A stretch of 34,679 bases of DNA from Comamonadaceae bacterium CG_4_9_14_3_um_filter_60_33 (GCA_002789915.1 PFUD01000119.1:1-34679); one strand, 5' to 3'; counted from the first letter of the stretch, positions 7,807-19,228 are shown. Notes: generated by a model from the sequence alone, not told the origin. Program-made: numbers and translations.

Positions 7807-9180
7807 TCAGAACGGCATCTTTGGCATGCCACCCAAGCCTTTCATGCCGCCCATGCGTTTCATCATCTTCATCATGCCGCCGCCCTTCATTTTTTTCATC
7901 ATGTCCTGCATTTGCTCGAATTCCTTGAGCATGCGGTTGACCTCTTGCACTTGCACGCCAGCGCCAGCGGCAATGCGGCGCTTGCGGGTGGCTTTGATGA
8001 GTTCGGGCTTGCGCCGCTCCAGTGGCGTCATGCTCTGGATGATGCCTTCCTTGCGCTTGACATCTTTTTCGACCCGGCCCATGTCGAGTTGACCCGCTTT
8101 GGCGGCCATGGCAGCCGGCAGTTTGTCCATCAGGCTGCTCAAGCCACCCATTTGCTTCATTTGCTGAATCTGGCTCAAAAAGTCATTGAGGTCAAAGCTG
8201 GCGCCACTTTTGACCTTGGCCGCCAGTTTTTGCGCCGAGGCTATGTCGACCCCGGCTGTGACCTGCTCCACCAACGCCAAAATGTCGCCCATGCCCAAAA
8301 TGCGCCCGGCATGGCGTTCGGCATCAAACACCTCCAGGCCGTCGAGCTTCTCGCTGGTACCGGCGAACTTGATAGGCGCGCCGGTCACCTGGCGCACAGA
8401 CAAGGCCGCGCCGCCACGCGAATCACCGTCGAGCTTGGTCAGGATGATGCCGGTCAGCGGCAAGGCTTCCTTGAAAGCTTTGGCGGTGTTGATCGCGTCC
8501 TGTCCCTGCATGGCGTCCACCACAAACAGGGTTTCCACCGGGTTGATGGCCGCGTGCAAGTCCTTGATTTCCCGCATCAGCACGTCATCAATGGCCAGGC
8601 GGCCAGCGGTATCGACCAGCAGCACGTCAAAATAATGTCTGCGCGCGTAGTCCAGCGCTGCCAGTGCAATGGCTACCGGTTTTTGCTCAGGTGAGCTTGG
8701 AAACCACTCGGCTCCGGCCTGGGCAGTGACGGTCTTGAGCTGCTCGATGGCGGCCGGGCGATAGACGTCACCAGACACAGTCAAGACTTTTTTGCCACGC
8801 TTTTCAATCAAATGCTTGGCCAGCTTGGCCGTGGTGGTGGTTTTGCCTGCACCCTGCAAACCCGCCATCAGGATCACCGCTGGCGGTTGCGCCGCCAGGT
8901 TGATGTCGGCCACGCCGTCGCCCATGGTTGACGCCAGCTCCTTGTTGACAATGCTCACCAGCGCCTGGCCCGGCGTGAGCGAGCCCAGCACGTCTTGCCC
9001 GAGCGCCTTGTCCTTGACGCGGGCAATGAAGTCGCGCACCACGGGCAGCGCCACGTCGGCCTCCAGCAGCGCCATGCGCACCTCGCGCAGCATGTCGGCC
9101 ACATTGGTTTCGGTGATGCGGGCCTGGCCGCGTATTTCTTTGACCAGGCGCGAGAGTTTGTCGGTGAGAGCGGAAGCCAT
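7807..9180 (-). CDS. ffh: Signal recognition particle protein Ffh
   Basis: A 457-residue SRP54-type GTPase. With 4.5S RNA it binds signal sequences of nascent membrane proteins and delivers ribosomes to FtsY. The N domain is residues 1-90. The G domain has a P-loop 'GLQGAGKTTTTAKLAKH', 'VSGDVYRPAA', 'VDTAGRLAID' and 'LTKLDGDSRGG'. The methionine-rich M domain begins near 300, with 'DFLSQIQQMKQMGGLSSLM' and the C-terminal 'MKKMKGGGMMKMMKRMGGM'. I chose the ATG at 9180 (MASALTDKL); an in-frame start at 9198 adds six residues. Divergent from the CcsA-like gene (78-bp intergenic), an arrangement also seen for ffh and ypjD in E. coli. All core motifs are intact and the length is normal. Confidence 0.97.
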   Translation of the reverse strand: MASALTDKLSRLVKEIRGQARITETNVADMLREVRMALLEADVALPVVRDFIARVKDKALGQDVLGSLTPGQALVSIVNKELASTMGDGVADINLAAQPPAVILMAGLQGAGKTTTTAKLAKHLIEKRGKKVLTVSGDVYRPAAIEQLKTVTAQAGAEWFPSSPEQKPVAIALAALDYARRHYFDVLLVDTAGRLAIDDVLMREIKDLHAAINPVETLFVVDAMQGQDAINTAKAFKEALPLTGIILTKLDGDSRGGAALSVRQVTGAPIKFAGTSEKLDGLEVFDAERHAGRILGMGDILALVEQVTAGVDIASAQKLAAKVKSGASFDLNDFLSQIQQMKQMGGLSSLMDKLPAAMAAKAGQLDMGRVEKDVKRKEGIIQSMTPLERRKPELIKATRKRRIAAGAGVQVQEVNRMLKEFEQMQDMMKKMKGGGMMKMMKRMGGMKGLGGMPKMPF

Positions 9181-9258
9181 AGGGTATTTTTCCGGCAAAC
9201 GGAACCTGAGTTAGTGCCAAGGATGGAAAGGCAGAATGCAAAACGCTAAACTGTGCAC

Positions 9259-10062
9259 ATGATTTTAGCCAGTGCATCACCCCTCACTTTGACCCTTGCC
9301 CTAGGCGCGTCGGCGGCGTACGCAGCATCTGCCGCTGGCGCCTCTCGTGCGGGCCAGACCCTGCCCCGTATCGCGCTCTGGGTGGCGTGGTGTTTGCATG
9401 GGGTGTTATTGACATGGGGTCTGTGGGGCAGTGAGCCGCGCTTTGGTTTTGCGCCCGCGCTGTCCGTCACCGCTTGGCTGGTCGGGCTGGTATATGCCAT
9501 TGAGACCTACGTTTTCCCGCAACTCAAGACACCCTGGCTGCTTGCTGGCGCCGGGGCGGCAGCCGTACTGCTGGCCTTGTTGTTTCCGGGCAGCTCCCTG
9601 AACACCGCCGCGTCGCCCTGGTTGCCGCTGCATTGGGCACTGGGCATTGCTTCTTATGGCCTTTTTGCCATGGCGGTGGTTCACGCTTGGTTGATGACGC
9701 GCGCTGAAGCACACATGCGTCTGGCAGCCAATGCCCCAAGCGGGCTGCCACTGCTGACCATGGAACGGCTGACGTTTCACTTTGTCCATCTCGGGTTTGC
9801 CTTGTTGACGGCGACCTTGTTCGCCGGCTTTTTCTTTGGCAATCAACTGTATGGCAGCAGCCACGCCATCAAATGGGATCACAAGACGATTTTTTCTGTG
9901 CTGTCGTGGCTGATTTTTGCAGTGCTGATCATTGGCCGGGCCCGCATGGGCTGGCGCGGTAAGCGCGCGGTGCGGTTTCTTTACACAGGCTCAGGTCTAC
10001 TTCTGCTGGCCTATGTTGGATCGCGCTTTGTCATGGAAGTCGTGCTGGGACAAAGTCTGTGA
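9259..10062 (+). CDS. CcsA/YpjD-like cytochrome c assembly family membrane protein
   Basis: A 267-residue polytopic membrane protein with about eight hydrophobic helices. It belongs to the CcsA/CcmC/YpjD superfamily, some members of which handle haem at the periplasmic face. Visible family traits are 'PLHWALGIASYGLFAMAVVHAWL' (His in two helices), 'LTFHFVHLGFALLTATLFAGFFFG' and 'IKWDHKTIFSVLSWLIF', the remnant of the tryptophan-rich segment. Position next to ffh matches E. coli ypjD, so I prefer a YpjD-type accessory role over a full cytochrome c synthase, which would be larger. Start ATG 9259; GTG 9253 is possible. The next gene overlaps its stop by 4 bp. Confidence 0.82.
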   Translation: MILASASPLTLTLALGASAAYAASAAGASRAGQTLPRIALWVAWCLHGVLLTWGLWGSEPRFGFAPALSVTAWLVGLVYAIETYVFPQLKTPWLLAGAGAAAVLLALLFPGSSLNTAASPWLPLHWALGIASYGLFAMAVVHAWLMTRAEAHMRLAANAPSGLPLLTMERLTFHFVHLGFALLTATLFAGFFFGNQLYGSSHAIKWDHKTIFSVLSWLIFAVLIIGRARMGWRGKRAVRFLYTGSGLLLLAYVGSRFVMEVVLGQSL

Positions 10063-10286
10063 GAGCTTTGCTGCTTTTGCTGCTGGTACTCGTTGGCGTC
10101 TGGCTCTGGCGTAGTCGCGCGTCAGCTTTAGGCCAGCGACCATCACCACCGCCCGTTGAGCAGCCACCGCCGCTCGACACCGTGGCTTGCAGCCGTTGCA
10201 CGGTACATGTTCCCCGAGAGGAAGCGGTTCAGGGCAAACACGGGGTTTATTGCTGCGTGGAGCACTTGCACCAATCGGAACCCTGA
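10059..10286 (+). CDS. PP0621-family small membrane-anchored zinc-ribbon-like protein
   Basis: A 75-residue protein starting with GTG inside the stop of the preceding gene (GTGA overlap). An N-terminal hydrophobic anchor (about 3-17) and a Pro-rich linker lead to a Cys-containing end, 'ACSRCTVHVPREEAV...YCCVEHLHQ'. The CxxC plus CC/H pattern suggests a metal-binding ribbon. Small proteins of this form lie just upstream of pilS in many Burkholderiales and are annotated PP0621 family; their role is unknown. The gene lies 3 bp before pilS, so cotranscription is nearly certain. Confidence 0.75.
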   Translation: MRALLLLLLVLVGVWLWRSRASALGQRPSPPPVEQPPPLDTVACSRCTVHVPREEAVQGKHGVYCCVEHLHQSEP

Positions 10287-10289
10287 ACC

Positions 10290-12032
10290 ATGTTGTCCGC
10301 GCTGGCATCCACCTGGTTTGGCCTGAAGACACCAGAGGCCAACGCCGATTCAGACGACATTCCCGACGAACTTGAGCGCGTTTGGCTCGGCCTCATGACC
10401 GCCCGCGCCACCTTGGGCGGGGTGCTGGTGACCTTGCAGATTGGCTTGTACGCGCTGACTGCAACTGCACCCAGCCTGATTTCGCTGTTGATCTGCACCG
10501 CCTACCTGATGGCCACACTGGCCGAGCGCATCATGGCGGCACCCAGTCAACTCGGTCCCCACTTCAACGGCGCCTGGCTGCGCATTGTGGGTGTGGACAT
10601 GCTGGCGTTTGCCGCGCTCCAGACGCTGCAGGACAGCAGCGTCAATTACACCCCGCTGTTCGCCCTGCCGGTCTTGATGGCCTCCATTCTGGGTTCCCAG
10701 TTGATGGCCATGGCCACCGCCGCCGCCGTCACCCTGCTGCTGTTTGGCTATGCCGGTTGGCTGTCTTTGCAGGCGCCATGGAGCACCAGCGCACTGTTTT
10801 CGCAAGCAGCATTGACCGGCGCGGCTTGTTTTGCCATTTCTTTCGTCGCCCGTCAGATGGTGACCCGGCTGGCCAGCGTCGAACTAAAAGCACAGCGCAG
10901 CCAGCTGGCTGCAGCGGTGCAGCGGCAAGTCAATGAGTTGATCATTGAGACCTTGGGCGAGGGCGTTTTGGTGGTTGATGCACAGCACCAGATCCGCTCT
11001 GCCAACCCAGCGGCGCAAAAGCAGCTGAGCCCGCCCCAGGGCGCCCTGAATCAGCCGATGGACCTGGCAACGGCATCAGTCTGGCAGGGTTTGCGCCAGT
11101 TGATCGATACGACTTTTGCAACGCAGCTGGCGCAACAACAAGAAATCAGCATCCAGCACCCTGGCCAGCGCGCCAGACACATGTCGGCGCGCACCCAGCT
11201 GACGGCGCAACTCAATCCAGACGCACAAGGCATGTGCGTTGTCTTTTTGCAGGATCAGCGGGAGCTGCAGGCCCGCATCCGCACCGAGAAGTTTGCCAGC
11301 ATGGGGCGCATGTCGGCCGCTGTTGCCCATGAAATTCGCAACCCCCTGGCCGCCATCGTGCAAGCCAATGCCCTGCTGTCGGAGGACGTGTCAGACCCCG
11401 GCCAGCAACAGTTGACCCGATTGGTCCAGCAAAATGCGCTACGGCTTGAAAAAACGGTGCACGACATCCTGCATATCGCCCAGCAACCCAATACCAGCCG
11501 GGTCGCGCAAACCGAAGCCATCGACCTGGCGCAAGCGCTGCCGCGAATTTGCCATGACTGGCAAAGTCAGGTCGCCAACACATCGGACATTGCGGTAAAC
11601 GTCGGCAATAGCGCGGTGTGGGTCTGGTTTGATGCCGACCACTTGCGCCGGATTCTCATCAACCTGCTGGACAATGCCCAGCACTATGCCAGCCCAGACC
11701 CCGCACCGATTCAAATCAGTCTGCAAAGCTGCCCGGATGCCGCCGCCACACCCAGTGTCTGCCTTCAGGTCTGGAGCGACGGTGCACCGCTTGACCCCTC
11801 GGTCGAGCAGCATTTGTTTGAACCTTTTTTTTCCTCCGAGAGCCGCTCCAGTGGCTTGGGGCTTTATATTTGCCGCGAACTGTGCGAGAGCCATGGCGCC
11901 AGCATGGCATACGAACGCAATAATCGGGCGTTTGGTGATAAGTCTCAACCAGGTAACGAATTCAGTGTGATGTTCAGCAGCCAGCCGCCCAGCATGCCAG
12001 CCGCCAGCAACCAAGCGCAAGCCACGCCATGA
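10290..12032 (+). CDS. pilS: PilS-like sensor histidine kinase
   Basis: A 580-residue sensor kinase. About six membrane helices occupy residues 35-195, as in PilS, and a PAS-like region follows at about 215-320 ('IETLGEGVLVVDAQHQI'). The H box 'AAVAHEIRNPLAAI' contains phosphoacceptor His347. N box: 'LINLLDNAQHYA'. The G2 part reads 'SSGLGLYICRELCE'. The G1 box is degenerate: where DxGxG is expected the sequence is S-D-G-A-P (Asp497 in the second position), so the usual first Asp is Ser and the last Gly is Pro. PilS phosphorylates PilR to control pilin transcription in type IV pilus systems, and the response regulator overlaps the 3' end by 4 bp. Family assignment rests on membrane topology plus pairing. 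Confidence 0.88.
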   Translation: MLSALASTWFGLKTPEANADSDDIPDELERVWLGLMTARATLGGVLVTLQIGLYALTATAPSLISLLICTAYLMATLAERIMAAPSQLGPHFNGAWLRIVGVDMLAFAALQTLQDSSVNYTPLFALPVLMASILGSQLMAMATAAAVTLLLFGYAGWLSLQAPWSTSALFSQAALTGAACFAISFVARQMVTRLASVELKAQRSQLAAAVQRQVNELIIETLGEGVLVVDAQHQIRSANPAAQKQLSPPQGALNQPMDLATASVWQGLRQLIDTTFATQLAQQQEISIQHPGQRARHMSARTQLTAQLNPDAQGMCVVFLQDQRELQARIRTEKFASMGRMSAAVAHEIRNPLAAIVQANALLSEDVSDPGQQQLTRLVQQNALRLEKTVHDILHIAQQPNTSRVAQTEAIDLAQALPRICHDWQSQVANTSDIAVNVGNSAVWVWFDADHLRRILINLLDNAQHYASPDPAPIQISLQSCPDAAATPSVCLQVWSDGAPLDPSVEQHLFEPFFSSESRSSGLGLYICRELCESHGASMAYERNNRAFGDKSQPGNEFSVMFSSQPPSMPAASNQAQATP

Positions 12033-13477
12033 CCCAGTCCAAATCCAACGCACGCATTCTGGTCGTTGACGACGAACCCGATCTGCGCACGCTATATGAA
12101 CTGACGCTGTTGCGCGAGGGCTACCAGGTTGACACGGCAGGGGACTTGCTGCAGGCGCGCCAGCTGCTGGCCGAGCATGCTTTTGATGTACTCATCACCG
12201 ACATGCGCCTGCCCGATGGTGTCGGACAGGCGCTGATTACAGAGCTCAAGGCAGCGCAACGCAGTGAGCGCTGCGTGGTCATCACCGCCTATGGTTCGGC
12301 AGAAAACGCGGTCGAGGCGCTCAAGGGTGGAGCCTTTGACTACCTGACCAAACCAGTTGACCTGAAGCAGTTTCGCCATGTCATTGCCTCCGCCGTAAAC
12401 AGTCCGGTGACATCGGTTTTGACTGCGGCGCAAACCACTCCTGTGACGCAGGCTGGTGCCGGGGCGCTGGGTCAACGGGCGCTAGACCGGCTGGTGGGCA
12501 ATTCGGCCTGCATGCGTCAGATCAAGGAGCGCATCCTCAAGGTTGCCACCAGCATGGCACCGGTGCTGGTCACCGGCGAATCGGGCACTGGCAAGGAACT
12601 GGTGGCCTACGCGATTCATGCCAACAGTCACCGAGCCAAAGGACCGTGGGTGGCCGTCAATTGCAGCGCCATCCCCGAAGCACTGCTGGAAGCCGAGTTT
12701 TTTGGCGCCAAAAAAGGCGCCTATACCGGATCGCAAATGGACCGTGAGGGGTTTTTTCAAGCCGCCAGCGGGGGCACGCTGTTTCTGGACGAAATTGGTG
12801 ACCTGCCGCTGGCGATGCAATCCAAATTATTGCGCGCCATCCAGGAGCGCCGGGTGCGACCACTGGGCTCGACGCAAGAGGATGTGGTGGATGTGCGCAT
12901 CGTCAGTGCCACCCACAAAAAGCTGGCAGACGAGGTGGCCAAAGGAGACTTCCGGCAAGACCTTTTTTACCGGCTCAACGTCATCGACATGGTGATCGCG
13001 CCGCTGCGCGAGCGCACCGAAGACCTACCTGAGCTTTGCAAGGCCTTGCTTTCGCGCATCGCCAGCGAGGCCGGTATTGCCACTCCGGTGCTGAATGCAG
13101 ACGCATTGCAGCAGCTGGCCGGTCTGCCGTTGGCCGGCAATGTGCGCGAGCTTGAAAACCTGCTGCATCGCGCTGTGGCGCTGGGTGATGGGACAAGCCT
13201 GCAATTTGAGCCGCCAAGCCAACTGCGTCGCGACACTCGGCAGGCCGCTGGCAGCCAGACCCCGCAAAAAGAGGCTGAAGCGATTCCGGCAGATCTGCAG
13301 CATTTCCTCGATGAGCAGGAGCGCAACATCCTGACTCGCGCCTTGGCGACCACCGATTTCAATCGCACAGCTGCCGCCACCCGCCTGGGCCTGAGCTTGC
13401 GCCAAATGCGCTACCGTATTGCCAGGCTGCGCATCGATGCGCCCCACCAGGATGACGCCGTTGTCGCGCCCGACTGA
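12029..13477 (+). CDS. pilR: PilR-like sigma-54-dependent response regulator
   Basis: A 482-residue NtrC-family activator. Receiver domain 10-125 with D14/D15, phosphoacceptor Asp58 ('VLITDMRLPDG') and Lys in 'YLTKPVDL'. The AAA+ domain (about 158-390) has Walker A 'GESGTGKE', Walker B 'GGTLFLDEIGDLP' and an arginine-finger region 'RQDLFYRLNV'. The sigma-54 contact loop, normally GAFTGA, is GAYTGS (230-235). A Fis-type HTH ends the protein ('FNRTAAATRLGLSLRQMRYRIARL'). It should activate sigma-54 promoters such as pilA when phosphorylated by the adjacent kinase. It starts inside the pilS stop, and its 3' end overlaps the ampD start by 26 bp. Confidence 0.9.
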   Translation: MTQSKSNARILVVDDEPDLRTLYELTLLREGYQVDTAGDLLQARQLLAEHAFDVLITDMRLPDGVGQALITELKAAQRSERCVVITAYGSAENAVEALKGGAFDYLTKPVDLKQFRHVIASAVNSPVTSVLTAAQTTPVTQAGAGALGQRALDRLVGNSACMRQIKERILKVATSMAPVLVTGESGTGKELVAYAIHANSHRAKGPWVAVNCSAIPEALLEAEFFGAKKGAYTGSQMDREGFFQAASGGTLFLDEIGDLPLAMQSKLLRAIQERRVRPLGSTQEDVVDVRIVSATHKKLADEVAKGDFRQDLFYRLNVIDMVIAPLRERTEDLPELCKALLSRIASEAGIATPVLNADALQQLAGLPLAGNVRELENLLHRAVALGDGTSLQFEPPSQLRRDTRQAAGSQTPQKEAEAIPADLQHFLDEQERNILTRALATTDFNRTAAATRLGLSLRQMRYRIARLRIDAPHQDDAVVAPD

Positions 13478-14081
13478 AGCGCTGCCAAAACGCGACCTTG
13501 GCGACGCGCTTTGGCAGCAGGGCTGGTACCGGTTTGCCGCGCACCAGGCCTCAGTCAATTTTGGTTCGCGTCCGCAGCAGGCGCACATTGACCTGATCGT
13601 GTTGCATTGCATCAGCTTGCCACCCGGCCAGTACGGCGGGCCCGAAGTGCTGCAGTTTTTCAACAACCAGCTGGATTGGCAGGCGCACCCTTATTTCGAT
13701 CACATCAAGGGCATGCAGGTCTCCGCCCATTTCTTCATCCGGCGCAACGGCGAGCTCTGGCAGTTGGTCAGTTGCGACGACCGCGCCTGGCACGCCGGCG
13801 CGTCCTGCTATGCGGGCCGCACTAACTGTAATGACAACAGCATAGGCATCGAACTCGAAGGGCTGGACGGTGATGTTTTTGAAGCTGCGCAGTACGACAC
13901 CCTGGGCAGCTTGTGCGCCTCCTTGATGCAACACTACCCCGTGGCCCATCTGGCAGGCCACGAACACATTGCCCCGGGCCGCAAGGCTGACCCTGGCGCG
14001 GGCTTTGACTGGCTGCGGTTGCAAAAAAACCTCGGGCTTGATGATCGGTATTTACCCTTAGCCGCGCGGGGAAAGACTTAA
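13452..14081 (+). CDS. ampD: 1,6-anhydro-N-acetylmuramyl-L-alanine amidase AmpD
   Basis: A 209-residue cytoplasmic zinc amidase. It removes the peptide from anhydroMurNAc-peptides recovered from the wall, and its loss derepresses ampC in species with AmpR. The amidase_2 fold is visible: first zinc His in 'IVLHCISLPPGQYGG', 'VSAHFFIRRNGELWQLV', 'AWHAGAS', the catalytic Glu in 'SIGIELEG', and 'GHEHIAPGRKADPG' with the second His and the Asp ligand. The start is ATG 13452 (MTPLSRPTEAL), inside pilR, so expression is probably coupled to the two-component genes. Products feed Mpl (tripeptide reuse) and AnmK-type sugar recycling, both encoded elsewhere in this window. Confidence 0.95.
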   Translation: MTPLSRPTEALPKRDLGDALWQQGWYRFAAHQASVNFGSRPQQAHIDLIVLHCISLPPGQYGGPEVLQFFNNQLDWQAHPYFDHIKGMQVSAHFFIRRNGELWQLVSCDDRAWHAGASCYAGRTNCNDNSIGIELEGLDGDVFEAAQYDTLGSLCASLMQHYPVAHLAGHEHIAPGRKADPGAGFDWLRLQKNLGLDDRYLPLAARGKT

Positions 14082-14208
14082 ACCAGGTTCTTTCAAAAAC
14101 TGCCTTAAAACGCTGAATATTTTCAGCAAAACAAGATAAATCGGACATCGAGCGCTATCAAAACCTCAAATGCGCAGTGCATGGCATAGTCTCTGAAAAA
14201 TTCCAAAA

Positions 14209-14255
14209 CCACTACGGCTAGTGTTTTTCAAGGCAAAAGACACTAGGGATAGTGT
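14209..14255 (+). promoter_or_regulatory. Tandem NrdR boxes upstream of nrdA
   Basis: Two 16-bp sites resembling the NrdR consensus (acaCwAtATaTwGtgt): CCACTACGGCTAGTGT at 14209-14224 and the perfect palindrome ACACTAGGGATAGTGT at 14240-14255. Their starts are 31 bp apart, about three helical turns, the spacing known for NrdR operators. A possible extended -10 (TGG-CATAGT, 14182-14190) just upstream would put both boxes downstream of the transcription start. The rest of 14082-14339 holds only a short hairpin (GCTGAA-TATT-TTCAGC, 14112-14127) and no gene. Confidence 0.85.
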
Positions 14256-14339
14256 TAAGCTTGCGGCCCCGACAGCGGACCGGCAGACATTCAGCGCTGT
14301 CCATGCCCCGTTTCCCCACCCCATTCAAAAGAGGACACC

Positions 14340-17255
<2,916 letters not shown>

Positions 17256-17381
17256 CCATTCGATGCGCGCAACACGTGCGATGCTGGCGCACCACAGTGC
17301 CGCACGCATGAGCCTCAAGCACGCTCAAATTTCTTTCCATTTTTTACGCCAACTCTCATAATCCACGCATTGGAAATCACT

Positions 17382-18590
17382 ATGTTGTCCTGGGACGAAG
17401 AAGTTACCCCTACTGCCAGTCTGCCGCCCTCTCCCAGCCGTTCAAACCGGCTGCAGGCTGAGCCATCCTTCAACCCTCCGGCGATGCTCGCTGAAGTGCC
17501 CATCACCCCACCCTCTGCACCACTTCAACCACGGCCAACAGCCGCCGCTGACGTCGCTGCGACCAATTCCAAGCGCCGTGTCAACGCGGCCGACAAACGC
17601 ATCATCAACGGCAAGACCGATGTCAACCAATTGGTGCCGTTCAAGTACAAATGGGCCTGGGAAAAATACCTGTCGAGCTGCGCCAACCACTGGATGCCGC
17701 AAGAGGTCAACATGACGCGTGATATCGCGCTCTGGAAAGACCCCAACGGTTTGACAGAAGACGAGCGCCGCATTGTCAAACGCAACCTCGGCTTTTTCGT
17801 TACCGCCGATTCACTGGCAGCCAACAACATTGTGCTGGGCACCTACCGCCACATCACGGCGCCCGAATGCCGCCAGTTCCTGTTGCGTCAGGCGTTCGAG
17901 GAAGCCATCCACACCCATGCTTACCAGTACATCGTGGAGTCGCTGGGCTTGGACGAGGGCGAGATTTTCAGTGCCTACAACGAGATCAAGTCGATCCGCG
18001 ACAAAGATGAATTTTTGATCCCTTTCATCGAAGCCATCATGGACCCGCAGTTCAAGACCGGCACGCCCGAGGCCGATCAAACCCTGCTCAAGTCGCTGAT
18101 CGTGTTTGCCTGCCTGATGGAAGGCCTGTTCTTTTATGTTGGCTTTGCCCAGATTCTGGCGCTAGGCCGGCAAAACAAGATGACGGGAGCGGCAGAACAG
18201 TACCAATACATTCTGCGCGACGAGTCGATGCACTGCAACTTTGGCATCGACCTGATCAACCAGCTCAAGCTGGAAAACCCGCAACTCTGGACCGCTGAAT
18301 TCAAGGCCGAGATCAAGGCCTTGTTTGAGACCGCGGTCGATCTGGAATACCGCTACGCCGAAGACACCATGCCGCGTGGCGTGCTCGGCATGAACGCGTC
18401 CATGTTCAAGGGTTACCTGCGCTACATTGCCAACCGCCGCGCCACCCAAATCGGGCTTGAGACTCTGTTCCCCAACGAAGAAAATCCGTTCCCCTGGATG
18501 AGTGAAATGATCGACTTAAAGAAAGAACGTAACTTCTTTGAGACCCGCGTCATTGAATACCAGTCCGGCGGCGCACTGTCGTGGGAATGA
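17382..18590 (+). CDS. nrdB: Ribonucleoside-diphosphate reductase, small subunit (class Ia)
   Basis: A 402-residue radical-generating subunit. An unusual Pro/Ala-rich N-terminal extension (about 1-65) precedes the ferritin-like fold. The six metal ligands can be placed by spacing: Asp143 ('TADSLAANN'), Glu174 and His177 ('[10 protein letters not shown]'), Glu247 ('[11 protein letters not shown]'), and Glu281/His284 ('RDESMHC'). The radical Tyr is Tyr181, four residues after His177. The surrounding sequence resembles Chlamydia-type R2 proteins, but those carry Phe and Glu where this has Tyr181 and Asp143, so a di-iron tyrosyl-radical (Ia) enzyme is expected. Start ATG 17382 (MLSWDEEV) was preferred to TTG 17370. 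The 126-bp gap after nrdA has no gene or clear terminator, so cotranscription is likely. Confidence 0.96.
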   Translation: MLSWDEEVTPTASLPPSPSRSNRLQAEPSFNPPAMLAEVPITPPSAPLQPRPTAAADVAATNSKRRVNAADKRIINGKTDVNQLVPFKYKWAWEKYLSSCANHWMPQEVNMTRDIALWKDPNGLTEDERRIVKRNLGFFVTADSLAANNIVLGTYRHITAPECRQFLLRQAFEEAIHTHAYQYIVESLGLDEGEIFSAYNEIKSIRDKDEFLIPFIEAIMDPQFKTGTPEADQTLLKSLIVFACLMEGLFFYVGFAQILALGRQNKMTGAAEQYQYILRDESMHCNFGIDLINQLKLENPQLWTAEFKAEIKALFETAVDLEYRYAEDTMPRGVLGMNASMFKGYLRYIANRRATQIGLETLFPNEENPFPWMSEMIDLKKERNFFETRVIEYQSGGALSWE

Positions 18591-18703
18591 CGGCAACTTA
18601 TGACCTTCCAGATTTCACAAAATTTTGAACCGACTGCCAGCGGCAAAGTTTTGTTGACCCCTGTTCATGGCGCTGGGCACCCGCCCAACCCCATGGATCG
18701 CTT

Positions 18704-18723
18704 GACGCACAATCATGTGCGTC
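18704..18723. promoter_or_regulatory. Perfect palindrome upstream of the histone-like gene
   Basis: GACGCACA-ATCA-TGTGCGTC is an 8-bp perfect inverted repeat, 35 bp before the histone H1-like start codon. It overlaps a TTGACG -35-like hexamer (18702-18707), although no good -10 follows at the right distance. It may be an operator or an RNA hairpin at the end of the nrdB transcript; there is no T-run, so an intrinsic terminator is unlikely. Confidence 0.45.
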
Positions 18724-18758
18724 CAGTGCTCTTTGCAAATTACTCAAGGAGATAGACC

Positions 18759-19205
18759 ATGGCAACTGCAAAAAAACCGGCGGCGAAAGCTGCCGCCAAA
18801 CCCGCAGCGAAAGCTGCTACGCCGGCCAAGAAGGCGACACCAGTCGCAAAGGCTGCATCGGCTAAGACGACTGCACCGGCTAAGACAACTGCACCCGCGA
18901 AGAAGGCTGCACCGGCCAAGAAGGCTGTAGCAATCGAAAAGGCTGCACCAGCTAAGCGGGCTGCACCAGTCAAAAAGGCTGCGCCGACCAAGAAAGCTGT
19001 AGCCACCAAGGCAGCGGCAAAAAAAGCGGCACCCGCAAAAAAGGCGCCCACCAAAGCTCCAGCACCAGCCACAAAAGCAGTTGTCACAAAAGTGGCGGCA
19101 AAACCAGCTGCAAAAAAACCTGTCAAAGCGCCGGTTGCGCCAGCGGCAAAGACCAAACTCAACCCGCAGGCAGCCTGGCCCTTTCCTTCCGGATCGAAGC
19201 CCTGA
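18759..19205 (+). CDS. Histone H1-like, lysine/alanine-rich DNA-binding protein
   Basis: A 148-residue protein made almost entirely of Ala, Lys, Pro, Thr and Val. Repeated 'KKAAPAKKA' and 'PAKTTA' units resemble the C-terminal domain of eukaryotic histone H1 and bacterial AlgP/Hc1-like proteins. Such proteins bind DNA non-specifically and are thought to compact the nucleoid. The only non-repetitive part is the C-terminus, 'LNPQAAWPFPSGSKP', found in my recollection on many Comamonadaceae histone-like proteins. An excellent ribosome-binding site (AAGGAG, about 7 nt before ATG) suggests high expression. A strong terminator follows at 19229. Repeat-based length variation between strains is likely. 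Confidence 0.85.
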   Translation: MATAKKPAAKAAAKPAAKAATPAKKATPVAKAASAKTTAPAKTTAPAKKAAPAKKAVAIEKAAPAKRAAPVKKAAPTKKAVATKAAAKKAAPAKKAPTKAPAPATKAVVTKVAAKPAAKKPVKAPVAPAAKTKLNPQAAWPFPSGSKP

Positions 19206-19228
19206 CCCATCCCGACGGCCACTGCGCC

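Noticed and set aside
7681-8694. 337-codon plus-strand open frame opposite ffh
   Set aside because: It is antisense to ffh; His/Leu-rich composition reflects the reverse complement of the Met/Lys-rich M domain.
14112-14127. Short hairpin GCTGAA-TATT-TTCAGC as ampD terminator
   Set aside because: Weak AT-rich stem and no T-run after it on the plus strand.
18600-18755. Open frame of 51 codons between nrdB and the histone-like gene
   Set aside because: No ribosome-binding site before its ATG, no recognisable protein features, and it runs through the palindrome and the Shine-Dalgarno of the next gene.
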